From positions 1,302,001-1,366,000 of the forward strand of contig NZ_JBJXCY010000002.1 of the NCBI RefSeq assembly GCF_046159835.1: a stretch of 64,000 bases of DNA, given 5' to 3'. Under the pieces are notes generated by a model. The model was not told the DNA's origin. It made no database searches and saw nothing but the letters and a program-made list of their open reading frames with translations. Position numbers and translations under genes: made by a program. The stretch comes from JACKJK01 sp046159835. GTDB taxonomy: Bacteria; Pseudomonadota; Alphaproteobacteria; Rhizobiales; Tepidamorphaceae. Of the stretch, positions 18,044 through 27,726 are shown piece after piece (the first letter of the stretch is position 1; each line of letters opens with the position of its first letter).

Positions 18044-18691
18044 ATGCGCGTACTTTCCATTGATACGACAGGCCCGGCCTGCTGCGCGGCGCTGGTGGAA
18101 TTTTCCACCGGCGAAACCGTGCTCGGCAGCATTGTCGAGCCGATGCAGCGCGGCCATGCCGAGGCGCTGATACCGATGCTCGACCGGCTGGTGCCCGACA
18201 GGGCCAAGGCGCTCGGCCAGGTCGATCGCATCGCCGTCACCATCGGTCCCGGCTCCTTCACGGGCTTGCGCGTCGGCATTTCTGCGGCGCGCGGTCTGGC
18301 GCTGGCGCTTGGAAAGCCGGTCGTCGGTGTCACGGTGTTCGACTGCATTCGAGCATCACTTCCCGCTGATGCCGGCCCGCTTGCCATCGCGCTGGATGCC
18401 AGGCGCAACGAAATCTACCTGCAGGCCTTCGATGTTCCCGGTCTCGATGCCGGGCCGCAGGTGCTCACCGTGGACGACGCCGCTGCGTTGCTTCCGCCGG
18501 ACGTTGCAATCTTCGGGACCGCCGCGCCGTTGCTGGGCCGCGACCCCGGCATGGACGTGCTGCCGTGCGATCCCTTAGCGCTGGCGCGCGTCGGCGCGAG
18601 GCTCGACCCGGCGATCGCACCGCCCACCCCGCTCTATCTCCGTAAACCCGATGCCAAGCCACAAGCCCATGCAGCCGTCGCGCGCGCCTGA
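18044..18691 (+). CDS. tsaB: tRNA threonylcarbamoyladenosine biosynthesis protein TsaB
   Basis: TsaB is the partner of TsaD in making the t6A modification at position 37 of ANN-decoding tRNAs. The 215-residue protein starts MRVLSIDTTG, the ASKHA-fold first strand, and has the family block IAVTIGPGSFTGLRVGISAARGLALAL near 65-90 and LDARRNEIYLQAF. The reading frame is open further upstream, but the ATG at 18044 gives the exact conserved N-terminus. Its last 41 bases overlap the rimI frame, so the pair is translationally coupled. Confidence 0.93.
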   Translation: MRVLSIDTTGPACCAALVEFSTGETVLGSIVEPMQRGHAEALIPMLDRLVPDRAKALGQVDRIAVTIGPGSFTGLRVGISAARGLALALGKPVVGVTVFDCIRASLPADAGPLAIALDARRNEIYLQAFDVPGLDAGPQVLTVDDAAALLPPDVAIFGTAAPLLGRDPGMDVLPCDPLALARVGARLDPAIAPPTPLYLRKPDAKPQAHAAVARA

Positions 18692-19145
18692 GCTCTGCTG
18701 CAATCCGGTCGGTGAAAGCGCGGCTGCGGAAATCGCCGCGCTGCATCGCCGCGCCGATCCACCCGGCTGGTCGCTGGATGCCTGGCGCGGCCAGCTGGCG
18801 CAGCCTGCGACCTGCTGCATCGGCGGCTGGCTCGATGGCACGCTGGTCGGGTTCGTCACGCTGGGCATTGCCGCGGGCGAGGCGGAAGTGCTGATGATCG
18901 CCGTCGACCCGGCCCACCGCAATGCCGGTTTGGCGCGCAAACTCCTCCGCCACGCGCTCGAATTGGCGGCAGAACGCGGCGCGCAGACCTGTTTTCTGGA
19001 AGTGGCCGTCGACAACGCGCCTGCATGTGCGCTTTATGCGCGCTGCGGCTTCTCGCAGGTCGCGGTCCGCAAGGGCTACTATGCGCGCGGCAAGGGCGTG
19101 GTCGATGCGCTGGTCCTGGCAAGGCCGCTGACCCGCGCCGCGTGA
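18651..19145 (+). CDS. rimI: RimI-family ribosomal-protein/alanine N-acetyltransferase
   Basis: This is a GNAT acetyltransferase of the RimI type, which acetylates the N-terminus of ribosomal protein S18 and related substrates. The 164-residue frame has WSLDAWRGQLAQP, then VLMIAVDPAHRNAGLARKLL (acetyl-CoA loop in the place of the usual R-x-x-G-x-G/A) and the C-terminal FLEVAVDNAPACALYARCGF block. The start at 18651 overlaps tsaB by 41 bases; ATG 18669 is a reasonable alternative. Adjacency of tsaB and rimI is common across bacteria. plsC follows after 10 bases. Confidence 0.88.
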   Translation: MPSHKPMQPSRAPELCCNPVGESAAAEIAALHRRADPPGWSLDAWRGQLAQPATCCIGGWLDGTLVGFVTLGIAAGEAEVLMIAVDPAHRNAGLARKLLRHALELAAERGAQTCFLEVAVDNAPACALYARCGFSQVAVRKGYYARGKGVVDALVLARPLTRAA

Positions 19146-19155
19146 AGGGATCCGG

Positions 19156-20010
19156 ATGCAACTGGTCAAACTGTTTCTGACGCTGGTGGTGCTCGTGGTG
19201 GTCACGCCGCCGCTGATGCTCGTCCAGATCGTGTTGCTGGCCCTGCGCCTGCCGCTCGCGCGCTGGCTGCCGGTTGCCTATCATCGCCTCGTCTGCCGCC
19301 TGCTCGGCGTGCGCATCCAGATCGTCGGCGCACCCTCGACGCAACGCCCGCTGCTGCTGGCCTGCAATCACATCACCTGGCTGGACATTCCCGTCATCTC
19401 TGCCGTCGCGCCGGTCTCCTTCATCGCCAAGTCGGAGGTCAGCAAGTGGCCGGTGGTCGGCTGGCTGGCGAAACTGCAGCGCAGCGTCTTCGTGGTGCGC
19501 GAGCGCCGCGCGCAGACCGGCGAAGTGACCCGTCACATCGCAGACCGGCTCGACAAGGGCGACGCCATGGTGCTGTTCTGCGAGGGCACGACGGGCGACG
19601 GCAACCGCCTGCGCCCGTTCCGCTCCGCGCTTGTCGGCGCGGCGGAATCCCTCGTCGCCGACGGGCATGACCCGGCAGGCGTGAAGGTTCAGCCGATGGC
19701 GGTCGTCTACACCCACATCAACGGGTTGCCGCTTGGCCGCCAGCACCGCCCGCTCGTGGCGTGGTACGGCGACCAGCCGCTGGGGCCGCACGCGTGGAAG
19801 CTGCTGCGCGCCGGACCCGTCGATGTGACGGTTGCCTTTGGCGAGCCGATCACGGTCGAGGATGCCGCCAATCGCAAGGTGATGACGGCTGCGGCACAGG
19901 CTTCCGTCGGCGCGCTGTTTGCGCAGGCGCTGCATGGCCACCCGGCGCAGAACATCGCCACCGGCCCGGTCGACAGCGGCGAGCCGGAGATTGCCGAACC
20001 TGCGCAGTAG
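19156..20010 (+). CDS. 1-acyl-sn-glycerol-3-phosphate acyltransferase family protein (PlsC/OlsA type)
   Basis: This membrane-bound acyltransferase adds the second acyl chain to a lysophospholipid or a similar acceptor. After two N-terminal hydrophobic segments (about 5-45) it has the catalytic HX4D motif as NHITWLD near residue 75 and the phosphate-binding block FCEGTTGDGNRLRPF near 143. At 284 residues it is typical. The E-G-T-T-G-D version of motif III is common in the alphaproteobacterial subgroup that includes both PlsC-like and OlsA enzymes. The window also holds olsB, so an OlsA role is possible but cannot be told from sequence alone. It lies between rimI and miaB. Confidence 0.88.
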   Translation: MQLVKLFLTLVVLVVVTPPLMLVQIVLLALRLPLARWLPVAYHRLVCRLLGVRIQIVGAPSTQRPLLLACNHITWLDIPVISAVAPVSFIAKSEVSKWPVVGWLAKLQRSVFVVRERRAQTGEVTRHIADRLDKGDAMVLFCEGTTGDGNRLRPFRSALVGAAESLVADGHDPAGVKVQPMAVVYTHINGLPLGRQHRPLVAWYGDQPLGPHAWKLLRAGPVDVTVAFGEPITVEDAANRKVMTAAAQASVGALFAQALHGHPAQNIATGPVDSGEPEIAEPAQ

Positions 20011-20090
20011 CCACGCGAGCCGACGCCTTCTCAAGCGCCCGCAAAACCGCTATGCAAGCAGAGAATTCCCGGCCCGGACCATCAGGACTC

Positions 20091-21485
<1,395 letters not shown>

Positions 21486-21507
21486 AGAAGGCTTGAGAAA
21501 GAGGCGC

Positions 21508-22476
21508 ATGGCGGACAAGACGCTCACCTTCGAAGACAACCGGCTGGCAAGCGCACTTTTCGGCCAGTTCGACGAACATCTCGCACTGCTGGAACAGAAG
21601 CTGGACGTGGAAGCCAGTGCACGTGGCAACCACGTCTCGCTGACCGGCAGCGCGGAGGCCTGCGCCAACGCAGCCGAAGTCCTGGAATCGCTCTACTCGC
21701 GCCTGCGCAAGGGCGAGCACATCGCGCTCGCCGATGTGGACGGCGCCATCCGCGTTGCCTCGCGCAGCGGCATCGACCAGAAGCCGCTGCCGGGCTTGTC
21801 CGGGCTGGCGCAGGTGACGACGCGCCGGCGCACGGTCACCGCGCGCTCGGCAAACCAGGACGCCTATATCCGCCAGCTGGAAGACAACGACCTCGTCTTC
21901 GGCGTTGGCCCGGCTGGCACCGGCAAGACCTATATCGCGGTCGCCTATGCCGCAGCCCTGCTGGAACGCGGTGCGGTGGACCGGCTGATCCTGTCGCGGC
22001 CTGCGGTTGAAGCCGGCGAACGCCTCGGCTTCCTGCCCGGCGACATGAAGGAAAAGGTCGATCCATACCTGCGCCCGCTCTACGACGCGCTCTATGACGT
22101 GATGACGCCCGAGCGCGTCGAGCGCGGCATCGCCAATCAGGTCATCGAGATTGCGCCGCTCGCCTTCATGCGCGGCCGCACGCTGGCCCATGCCGCGGTG
22201 ATTCTCGACGAGGCGCAGAACTGCACCACCATGCAGATGAAGATGTTCCTGACCCGGCTCGGCGAAGGCTCCAAGATGATCGTCACCGGCGACCCGAGCC
22301 AGATCGACCTGCCCGACGGCCAGCGCTCCGGCCTGCCGGAAGCCGTGTCGCTGCTGGAAGGCGTGGAAAGCGTCGGCCAGACCCGCTTCACCGCGCAGGA
22401 TGTCGTGCGCCACCCGCTAGTCCAGCGCATCGTCGATGCCTACGAGCGCCACAGCCAGACTGGCATGAAGTCGTGA
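21508..22476 (+). CDS. phoH: PhoH-like protein (YbeZ)
   Basis: YbeZ/PhoH proteins are P-loop ATPases that work next to YbeY in RNA metabolism. The 322-residue protein has an N-terminal KH-like segment (TLTFEDNRLASALFGQFDEH...) and the PhoH ATPase core with Walker A GPAGTGKT near 134-141, SRPAVEAGERLGFLPGD and Walker B ILDEAQNCT. The ATG at 21508 has GAAAGAGG just upstream; the frame is open earlier within the miaB tail. The stop overlaps the GTG start of ybeY by three bases. The phosphate-starvation link of the name comes from E. coli PhoH and need not apply here. Confidence 0.93.
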   Translation: MADKTLTFEDNRLASALFGQFDEHLALLEQKLDVEASARGNHVSLTGSAEACANAAEVLESLYSRLRKGEHIALADVDGAIRVASRSGIDQKPLPGLSGLAQVTTRRRTVTARSANQDAYIRQLEDNDLVFGVGPAGTGKTYIAVAYAAALLERGAVDRLILSRPAVEAGERLGFLPGDMKEKVDPYLRPLYDALYDVMTPERVERGIANQVIEIAPLAFMRGRTLAHAAVILDEAQNCTTMQMKMFLTRLGEGSKMIVTGDPSQIDLPDGQRSGLPEAVSLLEGVESVGQTRFTAQDVVRHPLVQRIVDAYERHSQTGMKS

Positions 22477-22961
22477 CCGGGCAGACCGGCCTTACCGTGG
22501 ACGTGGTGATGGAAGGCGGCGACTGGGACGGGCTGCTCTCGGACGACGACATATCCGCCGCCGCTGCGGCGGTGGCCAACCGGCTTGAATGCAGCGGCGA
22601 ACTGGCGCTGGCGCTTGGCGACGATGCCATGCTGCGCAAGCTCAATGCCGATTTTCGCGGCAAGGACGAACCGACCAACGTGTTGTCCTTTCCCTCCGGC
22701 GAAGAGGGGTTCCTCGGCGACATCGCGATTTCGGCGGAAACGCTGGCTCGCGAGGCTGCCGAACAGGCCAAGCAGCCGCGTCATCATGCTGTCCATCTTC
22801 TGGTGCATGGAATTCTTCACCTATTGGACTATGATCACGACACGAATGAGCGCGCCGAGGAGATGGAAGCGCTCGAACGGCTGATCCTTGAAAACCTGGG
22901 TATCGCCGATCCATATGCGGACGAGCCGCTGGCCGTAGAGGCCGGGCACGACGCGACGTAG
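22473..22961 (+). CDS. ybeY: Endoribonuclease YbeY (rRNA maturation factor)
   Basis: YbeY is a metal-dependent RNase involved in 16S rRNA 3'-end maturation and ribosome quality control. The metal site is in HGILHLLDYDHD near residues 112-123, matching H-G-x-L-H-L-x-G-Y-D-H except that the usual Gly is Asp; the three His ligands are intact. TNVLSFP near 69 is the other family block. Translation begins at GTG 22473, which overlaps the phoH stop (GTGA). The length of 162 is normal. corC follows after 11 bases. Confidence 0.94.
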   Translation: MTGQTGLTVDVVMEGGDWDGLLSDDDISAAAAAVANRLECSGELALALGDDAMLRKLNADFRGKDEPTNVLSFPSGEEGFLGDIAISAETLAREAAEQAKQPRHHAVHLLVHGILHLLDYDHDTNERAEEMEALERLILENLGIADPYADEPLAVEAGHDAT

Positions 22962-22972
22962 CATCAAGGGCA

Positions 22973-24040
22973 ATGACACACAGCGACAAGATCGTGGAAT
23001 CGTCGGGCGCGGACGCCGGTGGTTCCGAAGCGAAACCGGCATCGTCCGCGAACCTTCCCGTAGTCTACGCTCCCAAGCGGCGGCGGTTCTTCGTCGACTG
23101 GCTGAAGAACCTGCTCGGCGTCGGCGGGCAGGACAACGTGCGCGCCTCGATCTCCGATGCGCTCGAAGCCGACGACACGGGCACGGACTTTCTCACCGCC
23201 GAAGAGCGGCTGATGCTGCGCAACGTGCTGGAACTGCGCGAACTGCGCGTCGATGACGTCATGGTGCCACGCGCCGACATCGTCTCCGTCGACATCGAGA
23301 GCAAGCTGGGCGAGGTGCTGACCGTCTTCCAGGAGGCCGGCCATTCGCGCCTGCCTGTCGTGCGCGAGACGCTCGACGAGCCGGTGGGCTTCGTCCACAT
23401 CAAGGACGTTCTCGCCCAGATGACGCGCGAGGCCATGGGCCGGCGCAAGGGCGGCAAGATCACCTCGGCCGAAAGCAGCCAGATCGACCTGTCCAAGGTG
23501 CGCCTCGACAAAACCTTGTCGAGTGCCAAGCTGACGCGCGAAGTTCTCTTCGTACCGCCCTCCATGCCGGCCGGCGACCTGCTCGCCAAAATGCAGGCGA
23601 CGCGCCTGCACATGGCGGTTGTCGTCGACGAGTACGGCGGCACGGACGGGCTGGCGACCATCGAGGACCTGGTCGAGGAAATCGTCGGCGACATCGAGGA
23701 CGAGCACGACGATGCCAACGGTCCGATGCTGGTGCCGACGGGCGATGGCGTGTTCGCAGCCGATGCCCGCATGCCGCTTGACGAGCTGCAGGAAGCCATT
23801 GGCGCCGACCTCGCCTTTTCGGAAGATTTGCTGGAAGAGGTGGACACGCTGGGCGGTCTCGTGTTCTCCCAGCTTGGCCGGGTTCCGGTCCGCGGCGAAC
23901 TCGTAGGTATCGGGGGAGACTACGAGATCGAGGTGATCGAGGCCGACCCGCGCCGCATCAAGCGGGTGCGGATCCAGAAGCGCAAGACGGCGGAAGCCCG
24001 CCGCAAGCAAACGTCGCAGGGCGCAGCCGCTGCGGAGTGA
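22973..24040 (+). CDS. CorC/HlyC-family CBS-domain protein
   Basis: The 355-residue soluble protein has no membrane domain. It has two CBS domains (about 95-215, beginning RELRVDDVMVPRADI, with HSRLPVV and HIKDVL) and a C-terminal CorC_HlyC domain (about 265-335, with DELQEAIG and TLGGLVF). In this genomic position, between ybeY and lnt, such proteins are usually annotated as CorC (magnesium and cobalt efflux) or TlyC-like hemolysin; neither activity is proven. The CBS pair suggests adenosine-nucleotide sensing. The ATG at 22973 follows ybeY by 11 bases. Confidence 0.88.
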   Translation: MTHSDKIVESSGADAGGSEAKPASSANLPVVYAPKRRRFFVDWLKNLLGVGGQDNVRASISDALEADDTGTDFLTAEERLMLRNVLELRELRVDDVMVPRADIVSVDIESKLGEVLTVFQEAGHSRLPVVRETLDEPVGFVHIKDVLAQMTREAMGRRKGGKITSAESSQIDLSKVRLDKTLSSAKLTREVLFVPPSMPAGDLLAKMQATRLHMAVVVDEYGGTDGLATIEDLVEEIVGDIEDEHDDANGPMLVPTGDGVFAADARMPLDELQEAIGADLAFSEDLLEEVDTLGGLVFSQLGRVPVRGELVGIGGDYEIEVIEADPRRIKRVRIQKRKTAEARRKQTSQGAAAAE

Positions 24041-24099
24041 CCGGACCGTAAGGCGCGCGTGAAACGCGCCGGCGGCCGGTAACCGGGGGAATACGGGAT

Positions 24100-25701
24100 A
24101 TGCTGCAAGCCCTTGCGCAGGGTGTGATGCTGCAGTGGGGCTGGCGCCGCGTGCTGCTGGCCATGCTTGCGGGCGGGTCTTCGGCGCTTGCCATGCCGCC
24201 CTTCGGCTTCTTCCCGGTCCTGTTCTTCACCTTTCCCGTTTTCGTCTGGCTTCTCGACGGGGCCATTTCCTCTGGCACGCACAAGCGCCGTGATGAACTG
24301 CTCACCGCATTCGCGGTCGGGTGGTGCTTCGGGTTCGGCTATTTCCTCACCTCGCTGTGGTGGATCGGCAATGCGCTGCTGGTCGATGCGGAAACCTTCG
24401 GCTGGCTGGTCCCCTTCGCCACGACGCTGCTTCCCGCCGGCCTTGCGCTCTTCACCGGTCTCGGCGCGCTCATCGCCCGCGCCATGTGGCGGCCGGGCCC
24501 GTTCCGCGTCTTTGCCTTCGCAGCCGGCCTCGGGTTCGCCGAGCTGCTGCGCGGTTACATCTTCACCGGCTTTCCCTGGAATGCCTACGGCTACGCGCTG
24601 GCCTCCAACGACGCGACCATGCAGATCGCCAGTCTCGTCGGGCTGCACGGCATGACGGCGCTGGCGCTCTTCATCTTCGCAAGCCCCGCGGCCCTCGGCC
24701 TGTCCGATGCCGGGCACGTGCGCGGGCGCATCGCCGTGCCGGCAATCGCGCTGGCGCTTCTGGTCGTGAGCTTTGCCTACGGCGGGTATCGTCTGTCGCT
24801 CGGTGAACCGCAACCGCTGGATGCACGTATACGCATTGTACAACCGAGTATCCCTCAGGATCAGAAGTTCGATCCCGAGCTTGCGTCCAGGCATTTGTCA
24901 GCGTTGATGACACTGAGCGACATAGCAACCTCACCTGAGTCCAGCGGCGTCTCCGATTTCGCCGCGGTGGTGTGGCCCGAATCTGCGCTTCCGTTCTACC
25001 TGAGCGACGAGCCTGCGGGAAAAGCCGCGCTTGCAGCCCTGATTCCCGAAAGCACGCTCCTCGTCACCGGTCTGCAGCGCTACGAGCAGGACCCGGATGC
25101 CGACGACGGCTACCGCAACTACAATTCCATCGGTGCGATCGATGCGTCCGGCGAGATGATCGCCGTCTACGACAAGACCCATCTCGTGCCGTTCGGGGAA
25201 TACCTGCCGATGCAGTCCATCATGGAGGCGATCGGCTTCCGGCAACTGACCCAGATGCCGGGCGGTTTTGACGTCGGCGCACAGAGGCAGCCGATTTCCG
25301 TCGGCAACCTGCCCGCCTTCCTGCCGCTGATCTGCTACGAGGCGATTTTTCCCGGAATTGTCGCGCGAAGCGCACCGCGCGCCGCATTTCTGCTCAACGT
25401 GACGAACGATGCTTGGTATGGTGACACTCCGGGGCCGCGACAGCACCTGCTGCAGGCCCGGTTGAGGGCCGTGGAGGAAGGACTCCCCTTGGTCCGGGCG
25501 GCCAATAACGGTATTTCCGCGCTGGTGGATGCGCGCGGCCGGATCGTCGCATCTCTCCCGCTGAACGCGCGCAACGTGATTGACGGCAATGTGCCCGGCG
25601 CCATGCCGGAAACGCTGTTTGTTAGACTGGGCGTGTGGCCGGCGGTTTTCATCTTGGTCTTGCTGTTTGGCGCAGGACTGTTCTGGCGCCAGGGCAAGTA
25701 A
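24100..25701 (+). CDS. lnt: Apolipoprotein N-acyltransferase
   Basis: Lnt adds the third acyl chain to the N-terminal cysteine of lipoproteins in the inner membrane. The N-terminal half (about 1-230) is made of hydrophobic segments, and the C-terminal half is a nitrilase domain. The catalytic triad is visible: Glu in VWPESALP (about 294), Lys in YDKTHLVPFGEYLP (about 358) and Cys in LICYEAIFP (about 412). A final hydrophobic helix ends the 533-residue protein. The ATG at 24100 follows a GC-rich intergenic hairpin (GGCGCG/CGCGCC at 24052-24070). It closes the miaB-to-lnt run. Confidence 0.96.
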   Translation: MLQALAQGVMLQWGWRRVLLAMLAGGSSALAMPPFGFFPVLFFTFPVFVWLLDGAISSGTHKRRDELLTAFAVGWCFGFGYFLTSLWWIGNALLVDAETFGWLVPFATTLLPAGLALFTGLGALIARAMWRPGPFRVFAFAAGLGFAELLRGYIFTGFPWNAYGYALASNDATMQIASLVGLHGMTALALFIFASPAALGLSDAGHVRGRIAVPAIALALLVVSFAYGGYRLSLGEPQPLDARIRIVQPSIPQDQKFDPELASRHLSALMTLSDIATSPESSGVSDFAAVVWPESALPFYLSDEPAGKAALAALIPESTLLVTGLQRYEQDPDADDGYRNYNSIGAIDASGEMIAVYDKTHLVPFGEYLPMQSIMEAIGFRQLTQMPGGFDVGAQRQPISVGNLPAFLPLICYEAIFPGIVARSAPRAAFLLNVTNDAWYGDTPGPRQHLLQARLRAVEEGLPLVRAANNGISALVDARGRIVASLPLNARNVIDGNVPGAMPETLFVRLGVWPAVFILVLLFGAGLFWRQGK

Positions 25702-25806
25702 CGTAGTGCGTAAAACCTTAACATGATCTGCTGTGTGAAATTTCCAGAAAGTTGCTGAAATCGTTGGGATATTTCGATAATCTGGAACGGTTTCGGTAGC
25801 GAAATT

Positions 25807-25839
25807 AGGTTAGCATACAACGAATACGCGAACTAACCT
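25807..25839. promoter_or_regulatory. Inverted repeat in AT-rich lnt-XRE intergenic region, possible operator
   Basis: AGGTTAG at 25807-25813 and CTAACCT at 25833-25839 form a perfect 7-base inverted repeat with 19 bases between. Two further GTTAG/GTTAA elements follow (25842-25846 and 25862-25867). The 190-base gap 25702-25891 is clearly richer in A and T than its surroundings, and it directly precedes an XRE repressor gene, so autoregulation is plausible. Factor identity is not known. A variant CtrA-like half-site arrangement (CTAA-N7-TTAG, 25833-25847) overlaps the right arm. Confidence 0.35.
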
Positions 25840-25891
25840 TGCGTTAGAATTGCGGGGATTGAGTTAAGATTTGAACGGGGACTTGAAGACC

Positions 25892-26296
25892 ATGACTGGC
25901 AAGAAGCCGCATCCGGTCGACACGCATGTCGGAGGCCGTGTCCGCATGCGCCGCATGCTTGTCGGCATGAGCCAGGAAAAACTGGGCGATCGTCTCGGTC
26001 TGACGTTCCAGCAGGTTCAGAAATACGAAAAGGGCACGAACCGGATCGGCGCCAGCCGCCTGTTCGAGATCTCGCGCATCCTCGAGGTGCCGGTCTCCTT
26101 TTTCTATGACGGGCTGACATCGGCAGAGGCGCCGGCCGCCGGATTTGCCGAAAGCGGCCAGGCGAGTTTCGATTCCGAGGCCATGACCAGCACCGACGGC
26201 ATCGCGCTCAACCGGGCGTTCTTCCGCATCAAGGACACCACGATGCGCAAGCGCATTATCGACATGGTGAAAGCCGCCGCCGACATGTCCGAGTGA
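25892..26296 (+). CDS. XRE-family helix-turn-helix transcriptional regulator
   Basis: The 134-residue protein starts at ATG 25892; a TTG at 25871 is also in frame. The helix-turn-helix spans about 12-68: VGGRVRMRRMLVGMSQEKLGDRLGLTFQQ, then QKYEKGTNRIGASRLFEISRIL. The remainder (VPVSFFYDGL, then a linker and a C-terminal helix with FFRIKDTTMRKRIIDMVKAAAD) matches a regulator type common in rhizobia and relatives, usually found just before metK. Targets are not known. The upstream gap holds inverted repeats that could be its own operator. Confidence 0.88.
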   Translation: MTGKKPHPVDTHVGGRVRMRRMLVGMSQEKLGDRLGLTFQQVQKYEKGTNRIGASRLFEISRILEVPVSFFYDGLTSAEAPAAGFAESGQASFDSEAMTSTDGIALNRAFFRIKDTTMRKRIIDMVKAAADMSE

Positions 26297-26340
26297 CGTG
26301 CCGCAGGCCAATTCCAAACTCACATCGCGTGAAGGCAGGC

Positions 26341-26357
26341 GCGGGTGTTTCACCCGC
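26341..26357 (+). terminator. Hairpin after the XRE gene (terminator-like, no T run)
   Basis: GCGGGTG at 26341-26347, loop TTT, CACCCGC at 26351-26357 is a perfect 7-base-pair stem 45 bases after the XRE stop. There is no T run behind it, so it may be a transcript-end stabiliser or a Rho-linked site rather than a classic terminator. The rest of the 196-base gap before metK (26297-26492) holds a TTGACT at 26376-26381 that may be a -35 element; I see no known SAM riboswitch. Confidence 0.4.
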
Positions 26358-26492
26358 TGCGCGCATGGCAATCGCTTGACTGCACTGTCACGCGCTGCCA
26401 AAACGCGCGAACTTTTCCCGATCATGACCGGGTAACGAACCATTGACCGCGCCAGAAGGGGCTTTTCCGGCAGTGGCAGGACGGGGGTACGC

Positions 26493-27719
26493 GTGGCACG
26501 CTCGAATTTCATCTTCACCAGTGAGTCGGTTTCCGAGGGACACCCGGACAAGGTCTGTGACCGGATTTCCGACGAGGTCGTCGATCTCTTCTTCCGCGAA
26601 GCAGGCAGCGCCGGAATGCCGGCATCGCAGGTGCGTGTCGCCTGCGAGACGCTCGCCACAACCAACCGCGTGGTGATTGCCGGCGAAGTGCGCGGGCCCG
26701 ACGGCCTGTGCCACGAGCAGGACGACGGCGAGATCAGCGTCAACACCGACAAGATCGTCGGCGTCACCCGCGAGGCGATCAAGTCCATCGGCTACGACCA
26801 GAAGGGCTTCAGCTGGAGGGATTGCCAGATCGAAGTGCTGCTGCACGGCCAGTCCGCGCACATCGCGCAGGGCGTGGACGAAGCCGGCAACAAGGACACC
26901 GGCGCCGGCGACCAGGGCATCATGTTCGGTTACGCCTGCCGCGAAACGCCGGAATACATGCCTGCCCCGATCTACTACGCCCACCGCATCCTCGCCGAGA
27001 TGGCCGAGGCTCGCCACGCGGGCAAGGAGCCGGTTCTCGGCCCCGACGCCAAGTCGCAGGTGTCGGTCGCCTACGAGAACGGCAAGCCGGTCCGCGCCAC
27101 GCAGATCGTCGTCTCCACCCAGCACATGGAAGAGGGCCTGTCCTCGCAGGATATCCGCAAGATCGTCGCGCCCTACGTGCTCAGCGCCCTGCCCGACGGC
27201 TGGGTCAACGACGACACCGCCTGGCACATCAACCCGACCGGTGCGTTCGTGATCGGCGGCCCGGACGGTGACGCCGGCCTGACCGGTCGCAAGATCATCG
27301 TCGACACCTATGGCGGTGCCGCCCCGCACGGCGGCGGCGCGTTCTCCGGCAAGGACCCGACCAAGGTCGACCGGTCCGCAGCCTATGCCGCGCGCTACGT
27401 CGCCAAGAACATCGTTGCCGCCGAACTGGCCGAGCGCTGCACCATCCAGCTCTCCTACGCCATCGGCGTTGCCGAGCCGCTGTCGATCTATGTCGACACC
27501 GACGGCACCGGCAAGATCTCGAATGCTGACCTCGAAAAGGCGATCCGCAAGACCATCGCCCTGACGCCGAGCCGCATCCGCGATCACCTGCAGCTCAACA
27601 AGGCGATCTACGCCCGCACGGCGGCCTACGGTCACTTCGGCCGCGTGCCGGAGCCCGATGGCGGCTTCTCGTGGGAAGCGCTCGACCTCGTCGACGAACT
27701 GCGCGCCAACGCCAAGTAG
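26493..27719 (+). CDS. metK: S-adenosylmethionine synthetase
   Basis: MetK makes S-adenosylmethionine from methionine and ATP. The start is a GTG at 26493, giving the conserved SNFIFTSESVSEGHPDKVCD N-terminus. Further signatures are GAGDQGIMFGYA (about 138-149) and GGGAFSGKDPTKVDRS, the phosphate-binding loop (about 286-301). The protein is 408 residues, slightly longer than the E. coli enzyme (384), as usual in alphaproteobacteria. No ATG occurs close upstream in frame. trmB, itself SAM-dependent, starts seven bases after the stop, so the two are likely cotranscribed. Confidence 0.97.
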   Translation: MARSNFIFTSESVSEGHPDKVCDRISDEVVDLFFREAGSAGMPASQVRVACETLATTNRVVIAGEVRGPDGLCHEQDDGEISVNTDKIVGVTREAIKSIGYDQKGFSWRDCQIEVLLHGQSAHIAQGVDEAGNKDTGAGDQGIMFGYACRETPEYMPAPIYYAHRILAEMAEARHAGKEPVLGPDAKSQVSVAYENGKPVRATQIVVSTQHMEEGLSSQDIRKIVAPYVLSALPDGWVNDDTAWHINPTGAFVIGGPDGDAGLTGRKIIVDTYGGAAPHGGGAFSGKDPTKVDRSAAYAARYVAKNIVAAELAERCTIQLSYAIGVAEPLSIYVDTDGTGKISNADLEKAIRKTIALTPSRIRDHLQLNKAIYARTAAYGHFGRVPEPDGGFSWEALDLVDELRANAK

Positions 27720-27726
27720 GCTCGCC

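Noticed and set aside
26297..26492. SAM or SAM/SAH riboswitch before metK
   Set aside because: I looked for conserved riboswitch core elements and found only two simple hairpins; no pattern of a known class fits.
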